Below, in pieces: positions 18,146 through 27,643 of a stretch of DNA of 34,990 bases (positions are counted from its first letter, which is position 1; the number at the start of each line of letters is the position of its first letter). A program made the position numbers and the translations under genes. The DNA comes from a bacterium. Lineage in GTDB: Bacteria > Cyanobacteriota > Vampirovibrionia > Obscuribacterales > JAKAZS01. Below the pieces are notes generated by a model. That model ran no database searches. It was not told where the DNA came from and saw only the letters and a program-made list of their open reading frames with translations. The stretch covers positions 1-34,990 of the forward strand of contig JAKAZS010000029.1 in assembly GCA_021815785.1 (NCBI GenBank), written 5' to 3'.

Positions 18146-19174
18146 ATGATCCGAAATTTTGATGCAATTTTATTCATGTCATTTGGTGGTCCAGAAGGTC
18201 CCGATGACGTATTGCCTTTTTTAAAAAATGTGGTTCGGGGTCGTAATGTACCTGATGAAAGACTTGTAAACGTAGCCAAACATTATAATCGTTTTGGCGG
18301 TATAAGTCCGATTAATGCTCAAAATCGTGAGATAATCAGTAAATTACATGATAAACTGATTGAAAAACAAATTAATTTGCCGCTATTCTGGGGTAATCGC
18401 AATTGGCATCCGTTAATAACAGATACAGTAGTTAAAATGCATGAAGCTAAAATTAAAAATGCGATTACTTTTGTTACGGCTGCTTTTAGCTCTTATTCAT
18501 CCTGTCAGCAATATAAAGAGGATATTGAGAATGCCTGTAAAATTAATAATGTTAATAATTTAAAAATTTTTAAAATCAGGCCATTTTTTAATCATCCTTT
18601 ATTTATTCAGGCTAATATTGACCTTATTGCTGAATCTATGGGTCAATTTACTGGTTTTGATAAGAATAGAGTGAAACTTATTTTTACGGCGCATAGTATT
18701 CCTTTGTCGATGGATGAAAACTGTGATTATCAAAAACAGCTTCTAAGTACTGCTAAAGTTCTAGCTGATGCTTTTGGTGTCACAAATTTTAAATTAGCTT
18801 ATCAAAGCCGATCGGGATCGCCTCGTGATCCTTGGCTTGAGCCCGATATTTTGGACGTTTTAAATAGTGAATGCAACGCTAGTGAATTTATAATTATTGT
18901 ACCAATAGGTTTTATAAGTGATCATATGGAAATAATTTATGATCTTGATATCGAAGCAAAAAACAAAGCTTTGGAACTTGGTCTTAATATGGTTAGAGCT
19001 AAAGCGGTGTCCAACAGTCCCATATTTATCAATATGATAGTTGAGTTAATTGAAGAAGTTCTTAATGATGTGCCAGCTAAAATTCATGAAGGTTTTAATT
19101 TGCCATCACCCGATTGTGATCCTAATTGCTGCCCGCTAATCAAATATACTGAATTGGTTAATAAAAATAATTAG
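18146..19174 (+). CDS. hemH: Ferrochelatase, actinobacterial/coproporphyrin-type with C-terminal Cys cluster
   Basis: FMSFGGPEGPDDVLPFLKNVVRGRNVPDERL, FGGISPINAQNR, WGNRNWHP, TAHSIP, and C-terminal PSPDCDPNCCP. AGAGGA RBS before the ATG at 18146. Confidence 0.92.
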   Translation: MIRNFDAILFMSFGGPEGPDDVLPFLKNVVRGRNVPDERLVNVAKHYNRFGGISPINAQNREIISKLHDKLIEKQINLPLFWGNRNWHPLITDTVVKMHEAKIKNAITFVTAAFSSYSSCQQYKEDIENACKINNVNNLKIFKIRPFFNHPLFIQANIDLIAESMGQFTGFDKNRVKLIFTAHSIPLSMDENCDYQKQLLSTAKVLADAFGVTNFKLAYQSRSGSPRDPWLEPDILDVLNSECNASEFIIIVPIGFISDHMEIIYDLDIEAKNKALELGLNMVRAKAVSNSPIFINMIVELIEEVLNDVPAKIHEGFNLPSPDCDPNCCPLIKYTELVNKNN

Positions 19175-19201
19175 TATCCATTTTTTCTTTTAAAGGTTGC
19201 T

Positions 19202-20284
19202 TTGTTGTTAAATCCGATTGTAAATTCTGAAGTCCTAAAAAAAGCAATTCAAAGCTCGAGAAATGGTATTGTAATTGCCGATGCTAAATTACCGGATAAT
19301 CCTTTGATTTATGTTAATCCGGCTTTTATGGAATTGACTGGTTATGATTTGGATGAAATAATCAACAAAAACTGTCGATTTTTACAAGGTGACGATCGTA
19401 ATCAACCAGCTATTCATCGAATTCATGAAGCAATTAATCAAGGTACGACAGTTACTGACATATTAAGGAATTACCGCAAAGATGGTTCGCTGTTTTGGAA
19501 TGAATTGACAATTTCACCAGTATTTGATGATACCAATACAATTACCCATTTTATTGGGATTCAGAATGATATATCATCCCGTAAAGAAGCCGAAAGAGAA
19601 ATTAATGAGTTCTATTCAGTGGTATCACACGAATTGCGAACACCGTTGTCAGCAATTATTAGTTCTTTGTCAATTATTTTAGATGAAGGGAATTTAACCA
19701 AAGATAATTCAAGAATATTGACTATTGCCAAATCAGCTTCAATACGGCTTAAAAAACTTATTGATAATATTCTTGATATTAAAAAAATTGAGTATGGAAC
19801 TTATCATTTAAATTTAAAATTATATAGACCTAATGAAGTTCTAAAAATTGTTGTTGATGATTTTACGGCTTTAGCTAAAGAAAAATCAATAAAGCTTATA
19901 AGTAAAGTGTACTGCGAATCTCAAGTTGAATTTGATTTAGATAAAATTATTCGCGTATTAGGTAATTTAGTTAATAATGCTATTAAATTTTCTGACCCAA
20001 ATTCAAACATTATTATTAGTGTTAATGAGATTGATAATGATCGTATAGAGTTTAGAGTGCAGGATTTTGGTATTGGCATTAGTCCTGAGTCGCAGAAACT
20101 TTTGTTTAAACAGTTTTCCCAGATTTCCCAAACTCTGATTACTAATACGTGCAGTTCTGGCTTAGGACTCTATATTTGCAAATCATTAGTAGAATTACAT
20201 GATGGCAGTATTAAAGTTGATAGCGACTTAGGTAAAGGTTCAACTTTTTCTTTTCAATTGCCAACAATATTATCCAGGCGTTAA
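19202..20284 (+). CDS. LOV-type PAS sensor histidine kinase
   Basis: KNCRFLQGDDRNQP flavin-Cys motif, NYRKDGSLFWNEL, FIGIQND; HisKA SHELRTPLSAI; HATPase N (LVNNAIKF), G1 (QDFGIGIS), G2 (SSGLGLYICK). Confidence 0.92.
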   Translation: MLLNPIVNSEVLKKAIQSSRNGIVIADAKLPDNPLIYVNPAFMELTGYDLDEIINKNCRFLQGDDRNQPAIHRIHEAINQGTTVTDILRNYRKDGSLFWNELTISPVFDDTNTITHFIGIQNDISSRKEAEREINEFYSVVSHELRTPLSAIISSLSIILDEGNLTKDNSRILTIAKSASIRLKKLIDNILDIKKIEYGTYHLNLKLYRPNEVLKIVVDDFTALAKEKSIKLISKVYCESQVEFDLDKIIRVLGNLVNNAIKFSDPNSNIIISVNEIDNDRIEFRVQDFGIGISPESQKLLFKQFSQISQTLITNTCSSGLGLYICKSLVELHDGSIKVDSDLGKGSTFSFQLPTILSRR

Positions 20285-20367
20285 TATATATTTGCTGGCT
20301 TGAGCATACAAAATTTTTGGATTTAAGCTTATAATATTTTTAATTAAATTAATTAGAGTAAATTTTA

Positions 20368-21798
20368 ATGTCTAAATATCAAGAAATTAAATATATGCCA
20401 GATGTGAAAAATTCATTTCTGTTTGGTCTAATTGTTAATTTGTTAATTGCTATTCTCTTGATAACAGCTTTGGAAATTGCGGTTAATCATCATCAATTTA
20501 ACAGTATTCAGGAATTATATTATTATTACTTTGGCTTAGCCTTAGTGATGCTAAATTTACTGTTTATTCAGCACCTGCTTAAAGAGGCTTTTCGTAATCA
20601 GAAATTTATTATAACTGATGATTATATAATTTTTCCTCATCGTTTTGCTCATCAGCTATTCTTTCGCCAAAAGCGCAATTTTAATGATATTGCTAGAGTA
20701 GTAATTGGATCTTTGGTCACTCAAAAACAAAAAAAAGTTTATGATGTTGAATTACAAAATGAAGACAAGAATAATCTAATTATCGTTTATTTTAAATCTG
20801 GGGGTAAGGTTACGGTCAATTTAAAATATATGAATAAAGAAGATAGTAATACTTTTATTTCCTGTTTTAATCAATTCTTTGACTTTTCTTATAATAGTCC
20901 AGCTAAGCATACTAGCAAATCAAGCGTTGCTTTAAATAGTCCAGCTAATATGAGTTTTACGCAGATGTGGCAAACTGAATTGGAAAATCATTTTACCAGT
21001 ACTAATTATATGCCATTGACTCCAAATCAATATCTTTTAGATAAGCGATACCAAATTGTGATACCAATATCCGTCAGACCTTTTACCAGTGTTTATTTGG
21101 CACAAACTTTAGCTAAAGAGCAGATAATTATTAAGGAATTTTATCTAGGTTTCATTGAAGCCAAACAGGAAAAATTATTTGAATTATTTGATCGTCAAGC
21201 CCAGATTTTACTTAAACTCAATCACCCTCAAATTTCCCGCGTTATTGACAGTTTTACTGTTGAAGATAAAAAGTATCTGGTTTTAGAATATAAAACCGGC
21301 AAAACTTTGCGCAAACTTATTCAAGAAAATATTATTCTATCTAATCAAGTAATTCTAGATATTGGCTTTCAGTTGGCTGCAATTTTACAATATCTGCACA
21401 GTCAGGAGCCACCAGTTGTCCATCGAGATATAACTCCTGATAATATTGTTTTAAATAATCAAAATAAATGTTTCCTAATTGACTTTGGAGCTGCTAGTCA
21501 TTATTTAGCTGACGTTACTGGTACTATTATTGGTAAGCAGGGGTATATGCCCCCAGAACAGATTAAGGGAAAAGCAACTATTCAAAGTGATATTTATGCA
21601 TTAGGAGCAACTCTTTATTATCTTATCTGCCATGAAGACCCTATTGTATTAGAACAACCATCGCCTAAAGGCATCAAGCATAATTTGCCCTCTGGTATTA
21701 ATAAATTAATTGAAGATTCTACCAGTCTGGATGTAAATAAGCGGATCGCCAATAGTGCTGAATTAATGGCTCAAATTAAACTTTTGCAACAGAAATAA
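20368..21798 (+). CDS. Membrane-anchored Ser/Thr protein kinase
   Basis: N-terminal TM helices; C-terminal kinase motifs IIIKEF (beta3 Lys), VVHRDITPDNIVL, LIDFGAASHY, GYMPPEQIKG, SDIYALGATLYYLI. Confidence 0.88.
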   Translation: MSKYQEIKYMPDVKNSFLFGLIVNLLIAILLITALEIAVNHHQFNSIQELYYYYFGLALVMLNLLFIQHLLKEAFRNQKFIITDDYIIFPHRFAHQLFFRQKRNFNDIARVVIGSLVTQKQKKVYDVELQNEDKNNLIIVYFKSGGKVTVNLKYMNKEDSNTFISCFNQFFDFSYNSPAKHTSKSSVALNSPANMSFTQMWQTELENHFTSTNYMPLTPNQYLLDKRYQIVIPISVRPFTSVYLAQTLAKEQIIIKEFYLGFIEAKQEKLFELFDRQAQILLKLNHPQISRVIDSFTVEDKKYLVLEYKTGKTLRKLIQENIILSNQVILDIGFQLAAILQYLHSQEPPVVHRDITPDNIVLNNQNKCFLIDFGAASHYLADVTGTIIGKQGYMPPEQIKGKATIQSDIYALGATLYYLICHEDPIVLEQPSPKGIKHNLPSGINKLIEDSTSLDVNKRIANSAELMAQIKLLQQK

Positions 21799-21846
21799 AA
21801 CACATTTGTGGGGCTATTTATATTTTGATAATAGTTTTAACATAAG

Positions 21847-24666
21847 CTATTGATCGGTTGGATTAGTTAACTGCGGGTCTAACTGATTCATTCTTTGCCA
21901 GAATAAATTTGAATCGTTTTGATTTTGCATATTTAAGGTTTGGCCTGATCTTACCAGTCCATCAATTTCCCAAGGAGAATAATTTTTATAGGCATCTATA
22001 GCAATGGGTATGGTGGTTGAAATTAACGGAGCATTGGGGAAGAAATTGCTTTGAACGGCAGCAGTTGTCATGGCTTTAAACATTAAATTACTACCAGTTA
22101 GACCAGCCGTTACAGCAGCTTTACCCGCGTTAGAAGCCCAGCCTAAAGGCATGGCCGTAAATATCCCTAATTCGGCAGTATTAATAGCGGCCTGTTTTAA
22201 ATTTTCCTGCCCCAGCGCAACTTTGAAACCTTGAACTGTTCCTTGGGTACCTAGACCAACGCCTAAACTGTAGCGACTAAGCCCCATTTTATTAGCAAAT
22301 TTAATACCTTGACTAGCAGTCTTGCTTAAAAATGAAGAATCGCTTTTAAGCGAAGTTTGAGCTACATTGGCAAGATCACTACCAGCGTCAGCTGTAGCTC
22401 CAGCGCCAGCCGTACTGGCATCAGCACCAATAGTACCAGCCGTAGCAACATCGCCGCTGACTCCAGCGCCAGCCACATCAGCAGTTATCGCACTAGTTCC
22501 AGCAACGTCAGTAGTTATAGCACTAGCTCCAGTAATGGCAGCTGCGTCTGAACTGGCAGCAACACCAGCTACAGTGGTATCAGCTACGGCTGATGCACCA
22601 ATGGCTCCAGCTCCTAGGCCAAAACTGGCAATGGTAGCACCACCTTCAACACCTAATAATGCACCTTGACCAAATGTGCTTAATGAAACCTTGTCGCCAA
22701 AGCTAGCGTGTGCGGCAGTATAAGCAGCTCCACCAGCAATAGCACTACTGCCCAGGGCGGTAGCTCCAATTAAGGCAGTTGTAACAACTGTTCCGGTTTC
22801 AAGTCCAGCTATAGCAGCTCCAGGACCCGACCAGATAGTTAAGGCCGCTGCACCCAGACCAGCACCAACTCCAGCGGCTATACATAAGCCATCTTTAATA
22901 CTTGTCCAGTTGCGCTCAAACCATCCTTCTTGTTTGGTTTCGTCAATAAGTTTAGTGAAATCAATTTTGCTGGCTTTGGCAAAATCAGGATAGTCATTTT
23001 GAACGTTTAGAAAGTCGCTATGGGCTTCATTACGCTTGCCTTGAGCGGCGGCTAAAATTCCTGATAAATATACAGTGTATGGATACTGGTTACTGGCTTG
23101 TTTATTAATACCTTGAGCTTCTTGATTTAGCTGTAACTGAGTTTCTAATCGCTGTGTTTCAAATTGTTTTTGATTTTGGGACAAGGTCTTGTCTAACGCT
23201 AAATTAGCTAACTGAGCCTTAAGATCAATTGCTTGTGCGGCTAATACTTTATTGCCTTTTTCAACTTGTTGATAGGTTTTTAAGGCAGCCTCTTTAAGGG
23301 TATTTAATTGAGCCTGCGCGGTAGAAAAATCCTTACTGTTTAAAGCTTTTTGAAAATTGGATTCATCAACACTTAAGTCCCCACTGGATTGAGCTTTGCC
23401 AAATAAGGCCTGGCTAAAAATGGTGTTTAAACTGCTGTCATTAGCTACTAGTTTTAAGGCATCATCACTTTTTAATTCGATAGCTAATTTAAGGGCTTTA
23501 TCATAATCACCGTTTTTTTCTAAGAAACTAGCATAATCCAATTTTGCCTGTTCCTTGACCTGGATAGTTTTGGCTTCTTCGATAGCGGTAGTTTTATCAC
23601 CTTTTTGCATTGCTGTTTGAAATTTAGCCACACAATTAGCGATATTAATGTTTTTGCTTAAAGCCATTGCTTGTTCATAAGCCTTGCTTGCTTCTTGAAT
23701 CTTACCAGTGGCACTTAATTTATTGGCATTTTGTACGGCTTGTAAAATTGCGGTAGTAGCAGTATTATTGTCCAGCGCAACTTTAGAGGTAGGGTTTGTG
23801 GGTTGGTCATTAGGCTTGACGTTAGGATTTAGTTTAGCCATTAATTCATTTTGGATATTGAGAAATATTTGAGAGTTTTTAACTTCGTTGCTTAATCTGC
23901 CGGCCTGGCTAATAAGTAAGTGGGCGTCGAGTAAATCAGCATGGCTAGGTTGACCCTGAGCAATTTGATTAGGATTAGTGCTAGTTTGCGTAAATCCGTT
24001 AAGGATAGCTTGTGCATAAAATAATCGGGTTGTAGCTGGGCTGTCTTTTAAAGCCGACAACTCGTCATTTTGTTGCACTAATGTCATAAGTTTAGTTAAA
24101 TCCTGTTGTTGACTTGAACCAATTATGGCTTGTTCTTTAGCTTTTGCTAATTCTTGAAGATTAAGTTTCTTTGGGTCTAAATTTAATGATTTAGCTAAAG
24201 CATTTACTTCTTGATTGTTAGTTTTAAGCTGGGCATCGATTTTATCAATAATTCCGGTTTGGCTAATCGCATCAGCATTGCCAATAGCCGTTTGGCAGTC
24301 ATGATTTAATTCGGCCTTGAGGGCTAAAACTATGTCTTTAGCTGGTTTTTGAATTATGGAACCATTTTGATCTTTTAGTGAAACTAGTGTATCTGGTTTT
24401 TGACTGTTAAGATTGGCTAATTCATGAAGAATAATGTTGGCATCTTGTAGATAGCCATAAGGATTTTTAATGTCCTGGGGTTTAGCTATCGGTTTAGCTG
24501 ATACTTTTTCGGTTGGCTTAGCTATTTCAGATGCTGGAGCAGGCTCAGGTGAACCTTTTGGTTTAAAAGCGGCTCGGCTTAGAGTTGAATTGGGCTGCAC
24601 CGGCTTCGTATTTATATCTTTAGGGTTGAAGCCCATATCTTCAATTGAGTTAAATTTAGCATTCAT
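21847..24666 (-). CDS. Large Ala-rich protein: disordered N-terminus, helical TPR-like middle, Gly/Ala-rich hydrophobic C-terminal region
   Basis: 939-aa uninterrupted ORF with composition-structured segments; no family confidently recognised. Confidence 0.75.
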   Translation of the reverse strand: MNAKFNSIEDMGFNPKDINTKPVQPNSTLSRAAFKPKGSPEPAPASEIAKPTEKVSAKPIAKPQDIKNPYGYLQDANIILHELANLNSQKPDTLVSLKDQNGSIIQKPAKDIVLALKAELNHDCQTAIGNADAISQTGIIDKIDAQLKTNNQEVNALAKSLNLDPKKLNLQELAKAKEQAIIGSSQQQDLTKLMTLVQQNDELSALKDSPATTRLFYAQAILNGFTQTSTNPNQIAQGQPSHADLLDAHLLISQAGRLSNEVKNSQIFLNIQNELMAKLNPNVKPNDQPTNPTSKVALDNNTATTAILQAVQNANKLSATGKIQEASKAYEQAMALSKNINIANCVAKFQTAMQKGDKTTAIEEAKTIQVKEQAKLDYASFLEKNGDYDKALKLAIELKSDDALKLVANDSSLNTIFSQALFGKAQSSGDLSVDESNFQKALNSKDFSTAQAQLNTLKEAALKTYQQVEKGNKVLAAQAIDLKAQLANLALDKTLSQNQKQFETQRLETQLQLNQEAQGINKQASNQYPYTVYLSGILAAAQGKRNEAHSDFLNVQNDYPDFAKASKIDFTKLIDETKQEGWFERNWTSIKDGLCIAAGVGAGLGAAALTIWSGPGAAIAGLETGTVVTTALIGATALGSSAIAGGAAYTAAHASFGDKVSLSTFGQGALLGVEGGATIASFGLGAGAIGASAVADTTVAGVAASSDAAAITGASAITTDVAGTSAITADVAGAGVSGDVATAGTIGADASTAGAGATADAGSDLANVAQTSLKSDSSFLSKTASQGIKFANKMGLSRYSLGVGLGTQGTVQGFKVALGQENLKQAAINTAELGIFTAMPLGWASNAGKAAVTAGLTGSNLMFKAMTTAAVQSNFFPNAPLISTTIPIAIDAYKNYSPWEIDGLVRSGQTLNMQNQNDSNLFWQRMNQLDPQLTNPTDQ
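22469..22558. repeat. In-gene imperfect 30-bp tandem repeats (~10-aa S/T-AIT-x-DVAG units)
   Basis: Units at 22469-22498 and 22499-22528 match 25/30; a third degenerate unit follows. Confidence 0.65.
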
Positions 24667-24709
24667 AGTCTTAGTATTTCCATTAATAAAGTATTTTTAA
24701 ATTTTTGCG

Positions 24710-24794
24710 TCTGCCTAATTTTATATACCCATTTTTATCGAGTCTTTGACATTAAATAAAAATTTTCTGCCTAATTTTAAGACTTTGAGATTAA
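24710..24794. repeat. Intergenic imperfect direct repeats
   Basis: TCTGCCTAATTTTA at 24710-24723 and 24766-24779 (exact), plus AGTCTTTGACATTAA (24741-24755) / AGACTTTGAGATTAA (24780-24794). Confidence 0.6.
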
Positions 24795-24982
24795 GCATAA
24801 CCATAAATCAACACTTACGTATAATTAATTCTTTTTTTAACTATGGGAATAATCCTAATTAGCTAAGTAAATTAAATACTAACATCGTTAATTAAAGCCA
24901 ACGGATTTTTTACAAATAAGTTAAATTAATGGTATATTTTACCTGTAAAGAAGCCTTTGACTATATTTAATTAATATCGATT

Positions 24983-26386
24983 ATGCCTAGTTCAAAACAA
25001 AAAATTGCTATTGTTGCAGCTTTAAACTTATATTTACAAATACCTAAAAAAAATATTAAGTTATGGGGCTTGGCTTCGCGTATTGAAGGCCAGCAGCACC
25101 AGAAAATTAGCACAAGATTACAATTACTAAAATATATTCAGGCGGTTAAATTGGTTTTAGTTTTTTTGACCTTGATTTTAGGTTTAAGTTTAGACGTTAA
25201 AGCTAGCGAAAATAATTTAAAAGTCTGTTTGACTTCATGTAATTTGAATACTTTATACTACCCTTTAAAATCAATAACTATTTACAACCAGCAAAAACCG
25301 TTAATTGAATTAAATAGTGATAAATGTTTTGGCCTTACGGTAGGTGTAAATAAAATATACCTTAATGTATACAAGACTCAAAGTGTGGCTAATCATGATT
25401 TGCCTTTAAAACCAGTCGGAAAAATTCCCCTAAAATTAAACTTAGACAATAGTTTTGGCCTAAAGATTAAGGCTAATGCTATTAGTCGATTTCCGGTATT
25501 AAAGATAAATAGTAAGTCTTATAGCGGAAATTTTGAAATTTTGGGTAAATTAATTGCTATCCTAAAACCGGTAAAATTAATTGCGTTGTATACCATAAAT
25601 AATATTGAGTTGGAAGAATACGTCAGTTTCGTGGTACCTAGTGAAATGCCAAGTTCCTGGCCTGTCGAGGCTTTAAAAGCTCAGGCTATACTAGCGAGGT
25701 CCTATGCTTTAGCCAATCTGGGTAAATATCGTAAACTTGGTTTTGATTTAAAGGATAATGTTGAGGACCAAGTTTATAACGGGTTTGTTGACATTAATCA
25801 AAATGTCGCCCAAGCCAGTAATTTAACCAGAGGTATGGTTCTTACCTATCAAGGTAAAGTGATTTCGAGTTTTTATCATTCTAGCTCAGGCGGGAAAACC
25901 GATTTGGCTAAATTTGTTTGGAATAAGGATATTCCTTATCTTAAATCGGTAGATGATTTTGATGATTCATCGCCATTTCAATCCTGGAATCGCAAATTTT
26001 CTTTAAATGACTTAGAAAATGTTTTATATAATAAAAAAAGTTATATAATAAATTTACAGCTATTATCTTTAACTCAAAGTAAACGTGCTCATACGATTAT
26101 GGTTAATGCTAACGATAATTCTTTATTCTTAAGTGGTGAACAATTAAGAAATTTGTTACATTTACCAAGTTCGGTTTTTGATATTTGTTATGATGCTAGT
26201 AATAATTTAATTTTTACTGGTTCAGGTTACGGGCATGGTTTAGGTTTATCACAATGGGGAGCCAAAGCTTTAGCTAGTAAAGGTTATAATGTTTATGACA
26301 TCATCAAGTATTATTATAATGACATCCGGTTTCAAGGATTAACTATGCGTCCACCCCTTAAAGCATCTTGCGAGGTAGTATTTTGA
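24983..26386 (+). CDS. SpoIID/LytB-domain protein
   Basis: VVPSEMPSSWPVEALKAQAILARSYAL, SSSGGKTD, GSGYGHGLGLSQWGAKALASKGYNVYDIIKYYY: SpoIID amidase-enhancer signatures; TM helix near residue 55-70. Confidence 0.9.
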   Translation: MPSSKQKIAIVAALNLYLQIPKKNIKLWGLASRIEGQQHQKISTRLQLLKYIQAVKLVLVFLTLILGLSLDVKASENNLKVCLTSCNLNTLYYPLKSITIYNQQKPLIELNSDKCFGLTVGVNKIYLNVYKTQSVANHDLPLKPVGKIPLKLNLDNSFGLKIKANAISRFPVLKINSKSYSGNFEILGKLIAILKPVKLIALYTINNIELEEYVSFVVPSEMPSSWPVEALKAQAILARSYALANLGKYRKLGFDLKDNVEDQVYNGFVDINQNVAQASNLTRGMVLTYQGKVISSFYHSSSGGKTDLAKFVWNKDIPYLKSVDDFDDSSPFQSWNRKFSLNDLENVLYNKKSYIINLQLLSLTQSKRAHTIMVNANDNSLFLSGEQLRNLLHLPSSVFDICYDASNNLIFTGSGYGHGLGLSQWGAKALASKGYNVYDIIKYYYNDIRFQGLTMRPPLKASCEVVF

Positions 26387-27567
26387 ATATATTAAGTCAG
26401 GCTTTGGCAATTTTTTTAATGCTAGCCATTTTAAGTATTTTAATTATTGTTCATGAATGTGGACATTTTCTGGTAGCAAGGTTTTTTGGTTTTCAGACGC
26501 CGGTTTTTGGTTTTGGTTTACCGTTTGGCCCAACCTGGACAATAGGTAAAGCTTGGGATACTGAATTTAAAATCCACGCATGTTTATTAGGTGGTTATGT
26601 AGCTATACCTGAACTGGGCGATGAATCAGAAATAACTCAGGAAAATCTTGGGGAAAATTTAAAACCATTTCGTAAATTTCCAATCTGGCAGCGAGCTCTA
26701 GTAGCTTTTGCTGGTGTTGGTTTTAATATTCTGTTTGCCTATTTAATCATGGTCATGATGTTATTTACTTTAGGGGAACCAAGTCAGACCACGATGGTTT
26801 ATGATTTAGTACCACAAAACACCATTGCTAAAATGGCTGGAGTAAAAAAAGATGATATCTTGGTATCTGTTAATGATAAAAATGTTACTTCTCCCAGTGA
26901 AGCTGTAAATATTTTAAGTAAATTTAAGTCAGCTAACGTAACTTTGCATTTGTTGAGAGCTGGTAAACCGGTCGATATTAACCTTACAACTAGCGCTAGT
27001 GGAAAAGTTGGTATTGTGCTAATTCCTGAAGGTGAAGTAAATTATACGAAAGTGAATGAGTCGTTTCTGGGTATCTGGGCATTAGGTTTTGACCGAACGG
27101 CCAAAATGTCTGGTTTAATGGTTGATGCCATAAAGCAGATGGCGATGGGTCTGGTTCCGACTTTTCACGAAAAAGGTGGTGTGGCAGCACCGAAAGGGTC
27201 CTGGCGAGATATCCATGGCATTCTGGCGGTGGTTAAAATTGGTGCCGATATCGCTAAAAAAGACTGGCGTCAGTTATTTTTATTTACCATTTTAATCAGT
27301 CTGGATTTGGCTATTTTTAATCTTGTGCCTTGGCCCGCCCTAGACGGTGGTCATTTGGCCTTTATGTTTATTGAAGCCATTATGGGTAAACCGCTTGGAC
27401 CACAAACTCAAGGCCATATTATTAAATGGGGATTTGTTAGCTTATTTGCCTTAGTCTGTTTAGTCATGTTTAACGACGTGACGGCACTAATCAGTGGTAA
27501 GCTTGACTTAAAGAATTCCAGTTCGGCTAAAAATAATTCTGAACCAATAGCCCCAGCTGCTAAATGA
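26383..27567 (+). CDS. rseP: Site-2 protease (RseP-like) with PDZ domain
   Basis: IIVHECGHFLVARFFG (HExxH), PDZ-like region MAGVKKDDILVSVNDKNV, NLVPWPALDGGHLAFMFIEAI. TTG start overlapping the SpoIID-like stop. Confidence 0.88.
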   Translation: MNILSQALAIFLMLAILSILIIVHECGHFLVARFFGFQTPVFGFGLPFGPTWTIGKAWDTEFKIHACLLGGYVAIPELGDESEITQENLGENLKPFRKFPIWQRALVAFAGVGFNILFAYLIMVMMLFTLGEPSQTTMVYDLVPQNTIAKMAGVKKDDILVSVNDKNVTSPSEAVNILSKFKSANVTLHLLRAGKPVDINLTTSASGKVGIVLIPEGEVNYTKVNESFLGIWALGFDRTAKMSGLMVDAIKQMAMGLVPTFHEKGGVAAPKGSWRDIHGILAVVKIGADIAKKDWRQLFLFTILISLDLAIFNLVPWPALDGGHLAFMFIEAIMGKPLGPQTQGHIIKWGFVSLFALVCLVMFNDVTALISGKLDLKNSSSAKNNSEPIAPAAK

Positions 27568-27643
27568 TTATGCTTTGTAGCAACTTTATTCAATTGAATT
27601 TAAAAACTAAATTACAGCGCAGGTTTTATCTGAAAATTCTTCT

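Noticed and set aside
22469-22558. 30-bp repeat units considered as CRISPR
   Set aside because: Contiguous imperfect in-frame repeats without spacers; protein-level repeat.
22357-22669. Overlapping plus-strand ORFs (64 and 100 aa) rich in Ser/Ala/Pro
   Set aside because: Antisense shadow of the Ala/Thr-rich repeat segment of the 939-aa minus-strand gene.
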